Source: Streptomyces sp. NRRL S-337
GTDB taxonomy: Bacteria > Actinomycetota > Actinomycetes > Streptomycetales > Streptomycetaceae
Assembly: GCF_000720175.1 (NCBI RefSeq)
Contig: NZ_JOIX01000002.1
Coordinates: 328,806 to 392,805, forward strand
Direction: 5' to 3'
DNA length: 64,000 nucleotides
Position 1 is the first letter of the stretch. Every line of letters begins with the position of its first letter. The notes below the pieces were generated by a model, which saw nothing but the letters and a program-made list of their open reading frames with translations, was not told where the DNA came from and made no database searches. A program made the position numbers and the translations under genes. This document shows positions 30,149-39,564 of this stretch, piece after piece.

Positions 30149-31677
30149 GCCGGTACGGTCCGTTCACCGGTCCGGGGCGCGCCGGCGCGGGAACGCGGCG
30201 GACGGAGCCCGGTCACCCGGGCGGCCGCCAGCTTGCCCGAGATCAGCACGGTCGGGACACCGACGCCGGGGGTCGTGCCGCACCCCGCCAGCACGGCGTT
30301 CTCGGTACCGCGTACGAGGTTGCGGGGGCGGAACGGGCCGGTCTGCGCAAAGGTGTGCGCGGCGGAGAACGGCGTACCGGCGGCCAGTCCCTGCGCCGCC
30401 CAGTCGGCCGGCGTGACCGTGCCCAGGTCCTCGGCGGTGGCGAGCCCGGTGAACCCGCGGCGCTCCAGGAGCGACAGCAGATTGTCCCGGTACCGGGGCG
30501 CGAGCGCGGGCCAGCCCTCGGCACCCGGTCCGGTCTCGGTGTTGGGGCACGGCGCCAGGACGTAGTGCAGATGCCGGCCCGGCGGGGCGAGTGCGGGGTC
30601 CGAGGCGGTGGGGCGGGTCACCAGCAGCGACGGATCGCTCATCAGCTGTCCGCGGCGGGTGAGTTCGTCGAAGGTGCGCTCCCAGGCCGCGCCGAAGGAG
30701 AGCGTGTGGTGCGCGGTGCCCGGCCAGGTCCGCGCGCCACCCGCGTGCAGGACCACGGCGGACGGCGCGTGGCGCAGCCGGACAGGACGCCGGGGCCGCC
30801 GGCCGAGCAGGCGGTAGGTGACCGGGAGGTCCGGGGTGAGCACCACCGCGTCGCAGGCGATCCGCTCGTGTGCGGTGACCACCGCGCTGATCCGGCCGCC
30901 GGCGCGTTCCAGCCGGGTGACGGGCGTGCCGTAGCGGAATGCCGCACCGGCAGCAGCGGCGGCATCGGCCATCGCCCGCGGCAGCGCATGCATACCGCCG
31001 CGCGGGAAGTACACCCCGGCGACCGTGTCCATGTAGGCGATGACGGCGTACGCGGCCAGGGCCCGGGCGGGCGGCACCCCCGCGTAGAGCGCCTGGAACG
31101 AGAAGACCCTGCGCAGCCGCGGGTCGGTCAGGAACCGGCCGATGCGGTCGTCGAGCCGGCCGAACCCGCCGAGCGCGGCCAGCCGCGCCAGGTCCGGGTG
31201 CAGCAGTTGCAGCGGCGAGTCGAAGTTGCTGTCGATGAAGCGGCGGTGCTGGGCCTGGTACACCTGCTCCAGCCAGCGCCGCAGCCGCCGGTAGCCGTGC
31301 GCCGCGCGGGGGCCGGCGAACCGCTCCACCTCGGCCTCCATGGCCTGAGGGTCGGTGTGCACGTCCAGCTCGCTGCCGTCGGCGAACCGGGCGCGGTACG
31401 CCGGGTGCAGCTGCTGCAGCACCAGCCGGTCCGAAAGCCGCTCACCGACGGCGGCGAACGCCTCCTCGATCAGGTCCGGCATGGTCAGCACGGTGGGTCC
31501 GGTGTCGATGCGATAGCCGCCGTGGTCGACCCGCCCGGCCCGCCCGCCCGGCAGCCCGGCCCGCTCGACGACGGTCACCTGGCGGCCCGCGCCGAGCAGA
31601 TGCAGCGCGGCGGACAAGCCGGAGAGCCCGGCCCCGACCACCACAACATGATCGGTGGGCCCTGGCAGCGTCCTCAC
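30145..31677 (-). CDS. crtI: Phytoene desaturase (lycopene-forming)
   Basis: 510 residues from GTG 31677, with GGAGGCGGAG upstream. FAD fold [20 protein letters not shown] at residues 10-29, the CrtI text [20 protein letters not shown], and the C-terminal signature [20 protein letters not shown] (C-terminal FAD/bacterial desaturase motif). It makes four desaturations from phytoene to lycopene. First gene of the minus-strand operon; crtE, usually just upstream, is not here. Confidence 0.95.
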   Translation of the reverse strand: MRTLPGPTDHVVVVGAGLSGLSAALHLLGAGRQVTVVERAGLPGGRAGRVDHGGYRIDTGPTVLTMPDLIEEAFAAVGERLSDRLVLQQLHPAYRARFADGSELDVHTDPQAMEAEVERFAGPRAAHGYRRLRRWLEQVYQAQHRRFIDSNFDSPLQLLHPDLARLAALGGFGRLDDRIGRFLTDPRLRRVFSFQALYAGVPPARALAAYAVIAYMDTVAGVYFPRGGMHALPRAMADAAAAAGAAFRYGTPVTRLERAGGRISAVVTAHERIACDAVVLTPDLPVTYRLLGRRPRRPVRLRHAPSAVVLHAGGARTWPGTAHHTLSFGAAWERTFDELTRRGQLMSDPSLLVTRPTASDPALAPPGRHLHYVLAPCPNTETGPGAEGWPALAPRYRDNLLSLLERRGFTGLATAEDLGTVTPADWAAQGLAAGTPFSAAHTFAQTGPFRPRNLVRGTENAVLAGCGTTPGVGVPTVLISGKLAAARVTGLRPPRSRAGAPRTGERTVPA

Positions 31678-32156
31678 CGGACTCCGCCTCCACCCTCACC
31701 GTCACTGCCATGGTCGCCGTCACCACTGTCAGCCCGCGCAGCACAGGCTGGCGCGCAGGGTGCGGTCCCGCCACTACGGCGCATCGCACCTCCTCACGGT
31801 CTCCGCATGGTCTCGCCGACCAAGGGGCAGGCGCACCACGTTCCGGCACGTCACAGCCCTGTCTGCGCCCCTGGAAGCGCCACGGGGGCGTGGCCGGGGC
31901 CAGCCTTCACTTGACCACGACGCACGCCGAAATCGCCGTAACCGCCACCGGACACACCAGCAAAACCGCCGCTCGGCGCGGCAACAACGCCGTACGGCCG
32001 GGGTGGCGGCGGCGCCGGCCGGTCAGGGTGCAGCAGCAACGTCCGGTCACGGGGGGGGGCGGCAGCGCCCTTGTGCACCTCACTCGGGTCGAGGGCTGGC
32101 GGCCTCCGGGGCGAGTACTGGCGGCCTCCGGGGACGAGGGCTGGCGGCCTCCCGGC
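31678..32156. other. Intergenic region upstream of crtI
   Basis: 479 bp without a convincing gene. It must hold the crtI operon promoter. Its middle has repeated GGCGGCCTCCGGG-like elements near 32098-32150 (three times 'ctggcggcctcc'). No crtE or litR-type regulator was found. Confidence 0.5.
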
Positions 32157-32450
32157 TCAGTCCCGCGGCCCCTGCGGCTTCCGCTGTTCCCGCTGCTCCT
32201 GCTGCTCCTGCTGCTCCTGCTGCTCCTGCTGCTCCTGCTCATCAAGCGGCCAGTTGCGCTTCTCGCACAGCCGCGCCACCCTGCTGGCCAGGTCCTCGGG
32301 CACCGGAACCCCCAATCGGCGGGCGGCCCCGAGCCGGTGCCGGACCAGACCCAGGGTCCAGTCCAACTGCTCGTCACTGCGCGCCGCGAATTCCTGGAGC
32401 GCCTCCACCATCAGCTGCTGCCGGTCGATGTTCGCGACGTCCTTTGTCAT
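32157..32450 (-). CDS. Small protein with Glu-Gln repeat tail
   Basis: 97 residues from ATG 32450. The first ~70 residues are a helical domain (QQLMVEALQEFAARSDEQLD, GLVRHRLGAARRLGVPVPED). The tail repeats E-Q-Q (from DEQEQQEQQEQQEQQEQ) and ends Arg/Pro/Lys-rich. The tail is encoded by a 9-bp microsatellite (cctgctgct on the plus strand, 32182-32240), so its length is likely to vary between strains. Charge and periodicity suggest a helical or disordered extension. Function unknown. Confidence 0.6.
   Translation of the reverse strand: MTKDVANIDRQQLMVEALQEFAARSDEQLDWTLGLVRHRLGAARRLGVPVPEDLASRVARLCEKRNWPLDEQEQQEQQEQQEQQEQREQRKPQGPRD
32182..32240. repeat. 9-bp microsatellite inside coding sequence
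   Basis: About six copies of ctgctcctg; in frame with the minus-strand gene it encodes E-Q-Q triplets. Confidence 0.9.
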
Positions 32451-32766
32451 GGGCGCTGAACCTACCTGGGCCTCCTGCCCCGGTACACCGCTGGACGCAG
32501 AAGTTATCCGACTGCTACCGCAGTGACAGACACCAGCAATACGGACAACGGTCCCACCCGCGGCGGGCCGCATCCCTCGCCGGCCCTCTCCTCCATGCCT
32601 GCCCGGATTCATCACGTTACTTGATGAGTCCAGGAGCCATGTGCCCCTTGGTCGCGTCCGCCTCCCACGGTGAACTGGTCCTGCTCATCGCCGCAGCCCA
32701 CGGGCGGCTGATGCGGACAGGTCGCGACATGACGCGCCGCCGTGCCGAGCCGAGATAAGACGACAC
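32451..32766. other. Intergenic region, nothing recognised
   Basis: 316 bp between the small Glu/Gln protein and the hydrolase remnant; no gene, hairpin or repeat stands out. The lost 5' part of the hydrolase would have been here. Confidence 0.4.
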
Positions 32767-33311
32767 GACAAGGGGTGCTCGATGGGCGCCACCTTCGCCC
32801 TGGAGGCGGCACTCGGAGCACCGGAGCAGGTGGCCGGCGTGGTGTCGATCAACGGCCCCGGCTACTGGCCCAGCCAGGGCATGGCGGGCGCGCTCCACTC
32901 GCTGTGCGCGGCACTGGCCGCCGATCGCCCCGCGGCCCTGGCCGAGTGGATCCCGCGCTGGTTCGCCCCGGCGGCCGACCCCGCCCTGGCAGAGCAGACC
33001 GTTCAGCAGGTCCTGAATCAGGCGTGTTCATCGACGAGTTTTTCGCCGAAAGCAACCTCCACGACCCGCGCGCGACCATCGACCGACTGAGGGTCCCGGC
33101 GGTCTTCGTACACGGCCGACTCGATACGGAGGTCCCGCTGGAAGTGTCCCGGACCCTGGCCGCGCTGGCCCCGTACGGCGCATTCCACGCGATCGAGCAG
33201 GCGGGCCACATGCCGCATCAGGAGCAGCCCGCCCTCGTCAACGCCCTGATCCGCACCGCGCTCGCCCGGCAGGCCGCCGGCACTATGCCGACGGCCACCA
33301 GATCGTGCTGA
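32767..33311 (+). pseudogene. Alpha/beta hydrolase, 5'-truncated and frameshifted
   Basis: The frame begins at the nucleophile elbow G-C-S-M-G (32773-32787), normally ~90 residues into such enzymes, followed by ATFALEAALGAPEQVAGVVS. At about 33022 (caggcgtgttc) the reading frame shifts; the rest continues in another frame as VFIDEFFAESNLHDPRATID, then FVHGRLDTEVPLEVSRTLAA with the catalytic Asp, and HAIEQAGHMPHQEQP with the catalytic His, to a stop at 33311. No start codon or ribosome-binding site precedes the elbow except the elbow's own ATG. Two independent lesions make it a pseudogene. Confidence 0.8.
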
Positions 33312-33337
33312 GGCACAGAAGTTACCTACCCCGGACG

Positions 33338-34483
33338 CTACTGGGCGCGAATCTCGAACGGCAGCGTCCGGTAGAAGAACGACGTGTCACCGGTGCCCAC
33401 CGACACACCCGCGTCCACCTTGACCACGGGAGCGGAGTCCGCGACCGCCAGGCGCAGGCGGTAGACAGCGGTGGCGCCCGGCGCCAGCGGCGTCTTGGCG
33501 GTCGGGATGAGCTGGGCGCCCATACCGGGGTCGCAGCCACCGGGCAGCAGCGAGACGCGCTGCCAGCCGTGACCGGGCACGTACTGCTGGAGCACCAAGT
33601 CCTTCGGCTCCACGGCACGCCCGCTGCCCTGGCCGTAGGCGAAATAGCCGGCGTTCAGTGCCGGGTAGGCCCGCTTGGTGGTGTTCTTGACCGCGAGGGT
33701 GAACTCCTTCGCCGCGCCACCACGGGCCAGTGCGGTGCCGTCCGGCCAGCCCGTGATCGTGGTCGTCGGCCGGTCGACGACGGCGCTCCTGGCTGGCGCC
33801 CGGTAGGTGTGGCCGTGTCCGTCGTTGACCGAGGCGGCCACGGTCAGGCGGCCGGGCCGGTCGATGTCTTGTACGCGCAGGGCCACCGTGGCGGGGCGGC
33901 CGGCGCTCGCCGCCACCGAGACGGGGAAGGTGAACGTCCCCTTCTCCGGATGGTCGCTACCGACCGGCCGCTGGTCCAGATCGACCCAGCGGTGGGTCTT
34001 GGGAACGTAGCGCTGGATCATGAGGGAGGCGGCGCTGAAGCCGTGCGTGGTGACGTCCAGGCGGACGGTGCCCTTGGAGACCGGCGTACGCAGGGTCACC
34101 CCGGAGGACGACCACAACCCGACCGGCGCCTCCGAGGCGAGACTGTACGAGACCTTCTCCCCCGCTCTACCGGTGACGCCGACAACCGGGTCAGCCGCTT
34201 CCGCCCGCCCCGCGGACGTCATCCGCTCTGAGGAGGTCATTCGGGCTGCGGACGTCATCCGGGCTCCGGAGGTCATCCGGGCTGCAGGGGCGCTCTTGGA
34301 CGCTGTCACCGCAGCGCCGCAACTCGCCACGGACCTGGACTGTGCCCCACCAGCCACCTGGACGGGCGCGGCCTGCCCGGGAGCCGCTACCCCCACCACC
34401 AGAGCCAGCCCGGCCGCAGCCGCCACCGTCGCACCTACTGCCGCCCGCCGCGCTCCTGCGGACCGTTGCGCTGTACGTGTCAT
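33338..34483 (-). CDS. Secreted protein with RMTS repeats, unknown function
   Basis: 381 residues from ATG 34483 (GGGGGCGAG upstream). Signal peptide: RRAAVGATVAAAAGLALVVG, cleavage near GQA-AP. The mature N-terminus has four six-residue repeats (ARMTSG, ARMTSA, ARMTSS, ERMTSA) encoded by 18-bp units. The rest is beta-rich (VTLRTPVSKGTVRLDVTTHG, FPVSVAASAGRPATVALRVQ, KEFTLAVKNTTKRAYPALNA), suggesting two Ig-like modules. No sorting signal or transmembrane anchor at the C-terminus, so probably free in the medium. Confidence 0.8.
   Translation of the reverse strand: MTRTAQRSAGARRAAVGATVAAAAGLALVVGVAAPGQAAPVQVAGGAQSRSVASCGAAVTASKSAPAARMTSGARMTSAARMTSSERMTSAGRAEAADPVVGVTGRAGEKVSYSLASEAPVGLWSSSGVTLRTPVSKGTVRLDVTTHGFSAASLMIQRYVPKTHRWVDLDQRPVGSDHPEKGTFTFPVSVAASAGRPATVALRVQDIDRPGRLTVAASVNDGHGHTYRAPARSAVVDRPTTTITGWPDGTALARGGAAKEFTLAVKNTTKRAYPALNAGYFAYGQGSGRAVEPKDLVLQQYVPGHGWQRVSLLPGGCDPGMGAQLIPTAKTPLAPGATAVYRLRLAVADSAPVVKVDAGVSVGTGDTSFFYRTLPFEIRAQ
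34211..34282. repeat. 18-bp coding tandem repeat, 4 units
   Basis: Units at 34211-34228, 34229-34246, 34247-34264 and 34265-34282 (consensus gcggacgtcatccgggct), in frame with the minus-strand secreted protein. Confidence 0.92.
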
Positions 34484-35150
34484 ATCTCGCCCCCACATCG
34501 AACGCGGACGCATCAGCTATGCGCCTCTGAGGAAGAGGAGGCGCCCACGCGGAACCGGGTTCCCGCAAACCCTGCCAAACACCGGAAATTCACCGACATG
34601 GGTGGCCGACCGGCAGGATTCGCCACACCCCCACCCGCCGCAGCAGATCATCGAGCCCCTGAGTGAGTACACGGATTCGACGTGGAAGCGACGACTGAGG
34701 GCCGCCACGAATCCGTACAACTCACCTTCCAGGGACTGGCCTCCACGGAGCACACCGACGTTGACGCAATGCAGGAGTCGGGATAGCCGGGAACGCCCTC
34801 AAGCCACGCCTGTCCAGAACGGCGAAAGGGCTGAGCGGAAGCCCGTCACCCACCTGCGGCCAGGCGTGCCCGGCGCGATCAGCCCGGGTCCGCCGAGCCG
34901 GCACAGCCCCAGCCCACCGCCACCGTCGCCACGAGAGCCCCCAATGCAACAACGAAAATCCCAAAGGTGAGCAGAAGTAGCAAACCCCACAAGCAACTCA
35001 AAAACCGCCAAACCCCTCCCCCCTGGCCACCTCGTGAGAGCGGTTCGGGCCCGGAAGTACAAGATCGGCGGGAGCTACCGATTTCGGTTGCACACGGTCA
35101 TCCTGAAAAGGCGGCCCGGTTCGGGTCCGTTCCCCGGAAGGAGCCTTGCC
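34484..35150. other. Intergenic region, nothing recognised
   Basis: 667 bp between divergently transcribed genes. Long stretches are less GC-rich than their neighbours (e.g. 34960-35020, with several AAA/CAA runs). No gene, RNA or hairpin was identified; it should hold both promoters. Confidence 0.45.
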
Positions 35151-36020
35151 ATGGACGGCTGGTACGTCGACGACCGCTGCACCAACTGCGACGTCGCCCG
35201 GCAGTTCGCACCCGACCTGATCACCGAAGCCGCCGGCGCGTCGCAGATCATGCGCCAGCCGCGCGACGAGGAAGAGATCCGACGCTTACACGCCGCCGTC
35301 TTCGCTTGCCCCACCCGCTCGATCCGCCCGACGTCCGGGCGGCCCGACCGGTCCCTCGATGCCTTCCCGATGGCCCTGGACGACGGCGTCCTGATCTGCG
35401 GCCACAACTCCCAGCACACCGCCGGCGCCAACTCCTACCTCCTTCTGCGGCCCTCCGGCTCAGTCATGATGATCGACACCCCTCGCTGGAGCCGTGAACT
35501 CGCGGCGCGCTACACCGCGTTGGGCCCCGTCACCGACGTACTGCTCACCCACCGCGACCACGTCGCCCACGGCCGCCGCTACGCGGACCACTTCGGCGCC
35601 CGACTGTGGATCCACGAGGGCGACCTCGACGCAGCACCGGACGCCGACCAGGTGATCCGCGGCCTCGAACCCGTCGAAATCGGCGAGGGGGTCACCGCTC
35701 ACCCCCTGCCCGGCCACACCCAAGGCAGCGTGCTCTACCTCGCCGACGACCGGTACTGCTTCAGCGGAGACAGCTTCTACTGGTCCCGCACCACCGGCGA
35801 TCTGGAGGTAGCCGAGAGCGTGACCTGGTACTCCATCGAGGAATTGGCCAACTCCCTTGCCAGGACGGCCCCACAGCTGCGGTTCGAATGGGTCCTCCCC
35901 GGCCACGGCGACCGTCACCACCTCCCCGCCGACGAGATGTCCCAGCGCCTGCAAGCACTCACCGAACGCACCCGCCTGCTCCGCCCCCAGCCGATCGACT
36001 TCACCGCCGTCCGCTGGTAA
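35151..36020 (+). CDS. MBL-fold hydrolase with N-terminal Cys-rich segment; contains a TTA codon
   Basis: 289 residues from ATG 35151 (GGAAGGAG upstream). N-terminal segment with C10-x2-C13 and C53 (DDRCTNCDVARQFAPDLI ... FACPTRSI), resembling a reduced ferredoxin-like domain found on some MBL proteins. Metallo-beta-lactamase core: LLTHRDHVAHG (residues 131-141; the first His of HxHxDH is replaced), HPLPGHTQGSVLYL, CFSGDSFYW and LPGHGDRHHL. Leu46 is encoded by TTA (35286-35288), the rare codon read by bldA tRNA, so translation may depend on developmental stage. Substrate unknown. Confidence 0.85.
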   Translation: MDGWYVDDRCTNCDVARQFAPDLITEAAGASQIMRQPRDEEEIRRLHAAVFACPTRSIRPTSGRPDRSLDAFPMALDDGVLICGHNSQHTAGANSYLLLRPSGSVMMIDTPRWSRELAARYTALGPVTDVLLTHRDHVAHGRRYADHFGARLWIHEGDLDAAPDADQVIRGLEPVEIGEGVTAHPLPGHTQGSVLYLADDRYCFSGDSFYWSRTTGDLEVAESVTWYSIEELANSLARTAPQLRFEWVLPGHGDRHHLPADEMSQRLQALTERTRLLRPQPIDFTAVRW

Positions 36021-36196
36021 AAGAACGCCCGGCCAGCGGACTACCGCGGGGCCAGTGGGCTACGGGACCAGGGGACTACGGGGCAAGCAGTTCGTGGGAC
36101 CCGGACCACGGGGCGAACGAGCCAGCCAGACCCGTCGTGGGTCCCCGCGTGTGGCTGGCGGCCTTCGAAGCCCACGATGACTGACTCCGACCGCGC

Positions 36197-37288
36197 TCAC
36201 CCTCCCCCTCCCGGCCGAATGACCGTCAGGCTGAAGCGTCCGCCCTCGACAGCGGCGTGCTGCAAGGCCGCGTTGGCGTCGGCAAGGTCGAAGGCGGTGA
36301 CGTCGAACTGCCGCAGGTCCAGTTGTCCGGACCTCGCCAGTTGGATGACTTGGGGGTTGGCGTGGCGGGGGCACAACCACTGGCCGCGTAGGGTGACGTT
36401 GTTCCTCATGAGCCACGGATAGGGCAGTGCGAGGTCGTCACCTCCCAGCATGCCGACGCCTCCCATGAGCACCACCGTCCCATGCTCGCGGACCGTCATC
36501 ACCGCCGCCCGTACCGCGGTCGTTGGAGCCGAGGGCGGCAGCAGATCCAGTACGACGTCGATCGGCCCCGGCGCCGCCGCGCGCATCCGCTCCCGGTCCG
36601 CCTCCTCATCACCCGACAACCGCACTGTTCTGATACGGGGTCCGAAGCGGCGCTCCAGCTCGCAGAGCATCCCCTCATTCCGCCCCGGCGCGACAACGCT
36701 GCCCGCGCCCATCGCCAGCGCGACCGCGACGGCGGCGCTCCCGAAATTGCCGGTGGCACCGCTGATCAGCACGGTCTGGCCGGCCTGCAGTCCGGCGGCG
36801 AGCAGACCGCCGTACGGCACGAGAAGGACCAGGAGTGCACACCACCGGCCCGCGTCCGCCGCATCGATGGCACCGAGGGGAAAGACGTTCTCGGTCGGGA
36901 CCAGCAGTTGCTCGGCGAACGAGCCGTGCCCGAAGTGTTCCTGCAAGCGCAGGCCGCCCTCCCCGCGGGCACTCAGGCCCTGGAGTGTGATGTCCGGCGT
37001 CAACGCGTCGTCCCGCGCGCGAATGGTCGGATCACACAGCACCCAGTCACCGACGCGCAGCCGCGTCGAGTCCGGGCCGACGGCGCGCACCCGACCCACC
37101 GCCCCGGTTCCGGGAATCACCGGCAGCGTGAGCAGGTACTGGCGTTCCCCGCGGAACACCTCCGCGGCGTAGGGCAACACACCGGCCGCCTCGACATCAA
37201 CCACGACCTCGCCCGTCCCCACCACGGGGTCAGGCACGGTTTCGATCACCAACGACGACCCGAACTCCTTCAGAACTGCGGCTCGCAT
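36197..37288 (-). CDS. Zinc-type alcohol dehydrogenase-like / quinone oxidoreductase family protein
   Basis: 363 residues from ATG 37288 (MRAAVLKEFGSSLVIETVPD, the classical MDR opening). NAD(P)-binding fold AGQTVLISGATGNFGSAAVA (about residues 172-191), GroES-like N-terminal domain (GEVVVDVEAAGVLPYAAEVF; VIPGTGAVGRVRAVG; RVGDWVLCD). The structural-zinc Cys cluster is missing. C-terminus ends with HAAVEGGRFSLTVIRPG. Oxidoreductase of unknown substrate. Longer upstream extension is non-coding-like. Confidence 0.88.
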   Translation of the reverse strand: MRAAVLKEFGSSLVIETVPDPVVGTGEVVVDVEAAGVLPYAAEVFRGERQYLLTLPVIPGTGAVGRVRAVGPDSTRLRVGDWVLCDPTIRARDDALTPDITLQGLSARGEGGLRLQEHFGHGSFAEQLLVPTENVFPLGAIDAADAGRWCALLVLLVPYGGLLAAGLQAGQTVLISGATGNFGSAAVAVALAMGAGSVVAPGRNEGMLCELERRFGPRIRTVRLSGDEEADRERMRAAAPGPIDVVLDLLPPSAPTTAVRAAVMTVREHGTVVLMGGVGMLGGDDLALPYPWLMRNNVTLRGQWLCPRHANPQVIQLARSGQLDLRQFDVTAFDLADANAALQHAAVEGGRFSLTVIRPGGGG

Positions 37289-37483
37289 TTCTTGACGGCC
37301 TCGCTTCCCGCTCACCCTCGTAGAAGCCACCCGACGTGGCACCACGCCATCGTGAAAGCGCCCCCGAACCGCAACCAGACCACGCTTCATCCCCGTACCG
37401 GGCCCACCACCTTCCTGCAAGGCCAGGCATCGCGCGGTCAGCAGGTGGCGCGTCGAGCCGACGTCACGCACGGGCCCTGTCCC

Positions 37484-37527
37484 GCAGTGCAGTGCAGTGC
37501 AGCTCAGATCAGATCAGCTCAGCTCAG
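37484..37527. repeat. Short 5-bp microsatellites upstream of DUF5959 gene
   Basis: GCAGT three times in a row, then alternating gctca/gatca steps (agctcagatcagatcagctcagctcag is the run, 37501-37527). They sit in the 332-bp gap between divergent genes at 37288 and 37621, which holds no gene. Confidence 0.85.
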
Positions 37528-37620
37528 AGAACGGGTCGTTGGGGGCGCCTCCGCTCGTACGCGGCTCGTGGGAGAGGATGCACGCTACTCGCACCAGCCA
37601 AGGCCTTACGGAGGCGCACT

Positions 37621-38091
37621 ATGGGAGAGCCGGAACCGGTCGACCTGATTCACCTGGCAGACACCGACGGCGACCGGTGCATCGTCCGTATCACTGGACG
37701 TTCCCAGCCCGGCGTCCTGACTGGTCACGACACCTTGCGTGCCGATGTCCTGGTGTCCACCAGTTTCCTTGACGCACGCCTTGAGCTTTATCTCCTCCAG
37801 CAGGATCTCTCCACTTGGGAAGAGGAGCTCGAACGGCTGGTACCACGCGGCAACGCGGGTCTAGGCGGCGGGCGGGGCCTTGAGCTTGGCATTCAACTCA
37901 ACGAGGACGAGTCAGTGGGAGTGACCATCCACGACCCCGACCGGCTCTCCACGTTTTTCTGGATCCGGCCTCAGGACGACTGGATCCAGGACCACCGAGC
38001 CCGACTGAGCCAAGTGCGGCAGGTCTGGCCGAGCGAGGTCATCGAGACGGCTCCCATGTCCTACGAGTGGAGCCCGAGCCGCAGGAAGTGA
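37621..38091 (+). CDS. DUF5959 family protein
   Basis: 156 residues from ATG 37621 (GGAGG upstream). The text MGEPEPVDLIHLADTDGDRC, PGVLTGHDTLRADVLVSTSF and VTIHDPDRLSTFFWIRPQDD is that of the actinobacterial DUF5959 family, small soluble proteins of unknown role. No signal peptide. The family is often found in accessory regions. Confidence 0.75.
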   Translation: MGEPEPVDLIHLADTDGDRCIVRITGRSQPGVLTGHDTLRADVLVSTSFLDARLELYLLQQDLSTWEEELERLVPRGNAGLGGGRGLELGIQLNEDESVGVTIHDPDRLSTFFWIRPQDDWIQDHRARLSQVRQVWPSEVIETAPMSYEWSPSRRK

Positions 38092-38256
38092 ACATCTCAG
38101 GGGTTGCTCGTCCCCACCGAGCCATGAAGATCACGAACTAGGGCTGGAGGATGGCCATGCAGCGACACTCGGAACATTCGGGTGAAGGCTGCAGGCGCAC
38201 AATGTCGACGAGGCGACCGTTGAGGGCGCGTGGGGGCGGTGGGGATGGGAGACCGG

Positions 38257-39495
38257 ATGTCCCAGGAATCACGGGAATCAGGGGATTCACGGGAATCAGG
38301 GGCTCGGCGTGGGTGGCGGTTCCTGCTGCCGGTCGGCGTTGGTCTGGTGCTCCTCCTATTGTCGGCAGGGCTGTTCGCCACCGTGCCGGGCGAGTTGGCG
38401 GAGAGGAACGCGTATGCCACGGCGCCCCCCTGCCCGACTGGCTCCCGGTCGGATGCGTGCACGACGACGGTTCCGGCAACCGTCAACGGCACGGAGGACG
38501 AGCCCAGTGGCAAGACCGTCCACCACTGGCTCCTCGTTACCGAACGAGGCACAGACACCGAGCGGCGTGCGCGGCGCGTGCGGATGGACGGGTCGGAACC
38601 GGTCTACGACAGCGTGCGCGCCGGTGACGAGGTGGAGCTGACGTACTGGCGGGGTGAGATCCGCACCGTGCGGTTCCGTGCCGCCGCTCAGGAGACCTGG
38701 GAGTCTCCGGAGGGCAACTGGCGCTTCCCGCTGGGCGCCGGCCTCTTTCTGCTGCCCTTCGCGCTGATGGTGTGGTGGCTCGTCTGGTGGCACCGCTGCC
38801 GCTATACCTCCACCACGTACAACAGGCTCTGGCAGCTCACCGTGGCTGTGGTGACAGGGACCGTGGTGAGTTGCGTCGGCATTCTCGGGAGCATGGTCGG
38901 CCGCGACGTACCGAACGCCCTTCTGATCACGGCAGCCGCTGTGCTGCCGGCCGCGGGCCTGGGCGCACTGTGCGCCTGGTGCCAGCAGAGACGCACGAAC
39001 CGCGCTGCCGCGACCGTCAGCAGCATCGTTCCGGTTCCGCCGACGGACAAGCGGTGCATGCGCGCGGCCGTACTCGGAGACGTTCCCTACAGCGTGGACG
39101 GCTTCGACCACCTGGTGGTGGGTGATGGCCGGCCGGCCACCACACCGGATCCCGATGGGCGCGTCGCCCGCAGAACGCTTCCGGAGACGCTGGTCGTGCA
39201 GCACGTCCGAGCGCTTCGACCCGATGACCCTCAGTTCTGGAAGCAGGCCTTCAAGTACGACGCAGCCGTCATCGAATGCCGGGACGGTGAGCACACCGTC
39301 CTTATCGCCATTGCCCGGCGTGGCGCCCCTCTTGCCCTCGGCGCGCTGGTCAAGCCGTCTTCCTCTTCCCCCACCACGGCCGGCTCCGGGCAGCACCAGC
39401 ACCCCGACGAACGCCCCACCTGTGCCGACGAACACCCCACCTGTGCAGACGAACACCACACCTCCGCAAACGCCGGGCGCACCGACGGCGCATAG
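38257..39495 (+). CDS. Multi-pass membrane protein, unknown function
   Basis: 412 residues from ATG 38257, chosen for GGGAG 5 nt upstream. After a repeated charged start (SRESGDSRESG, from an 18-bp duplication at 38265-38300) come a first helix (FLLPVGVGLVLLLLSAGLFA), an extracytoplasmic domain of ~110 residues with a Cys pair (PPCPTG, DACTTT), then three helices (FPLGAGLFLLPFALMVWWLV; VTGTVVSCVGILGSMVG; ITAAAVLPAAGLGALCAWC) and a cytoplasmic domain. The tail repeats C-A-D-E-H-P-T. The layout resembles a sensor or transport accessory protein. The barstar-like gene follows 69 nt later. Confidence 0.75.
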   Translation: MSQESRESGDSRESGARRGWRFLLPVGVGLVLLLLSAGLFATVPGELAERNAYATAPPCPTGSRSDACTTTVPATVNGTEDEPSGKTVHHWLLVTERGTDTERRARRVRMDGSEPVYDSVRAGDEVELTYWRGEIRTVRFRAAAQETWESPEGNWRFPLGAGLFLLPFALMVWWLVWWHRCRYTSTTYNRLWQLTVAVVTGTVVSCVGILGSMVGRDVPNALLITAAAVLPAAGLGALCAWCQQRRTNRAAATVSSIVPVPPTDKRCMRAAVLGDVPYSVDGFDHLVVGDGRPATTPDPDGRVARRTLPETLVVQHVRALRPDDPQFWKQAFKYDAAVIECRDGEHTVLIAIARRGAPLALGALVKPSSSSPTTAGSGQHQHPDERPTCADEHPTCADEHHTSANAGRTDGA

Positions 39496-39549
39496 GGCTT
39501 CCCCGCTCTACGGCAATTGGTCAGCTCGCCGGTCACGTCTCAGGCTCTG

Positions 39550-39555
39550 TAGGAT
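39550..39555 (+). promoter_or_regulatory. -10 element for a leaderless barstar-like gene
   Basis: TAGGAT lies 10 nt before GTG 39565, and no Shine-Dalgarno sequence is present, consistent with transcription starting at or near the start codon. Confidence 0.4.
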
Positions 39556-39564
39556 CGGTCAATT

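Noticed and set aside
31442..31849. Minus-strand frame upstream of crtI as a truncated crtE
   Set aside because: No Asp-rich prenyltransferase motifs (DDxxD) and the frame overlaps crtI out of phase.
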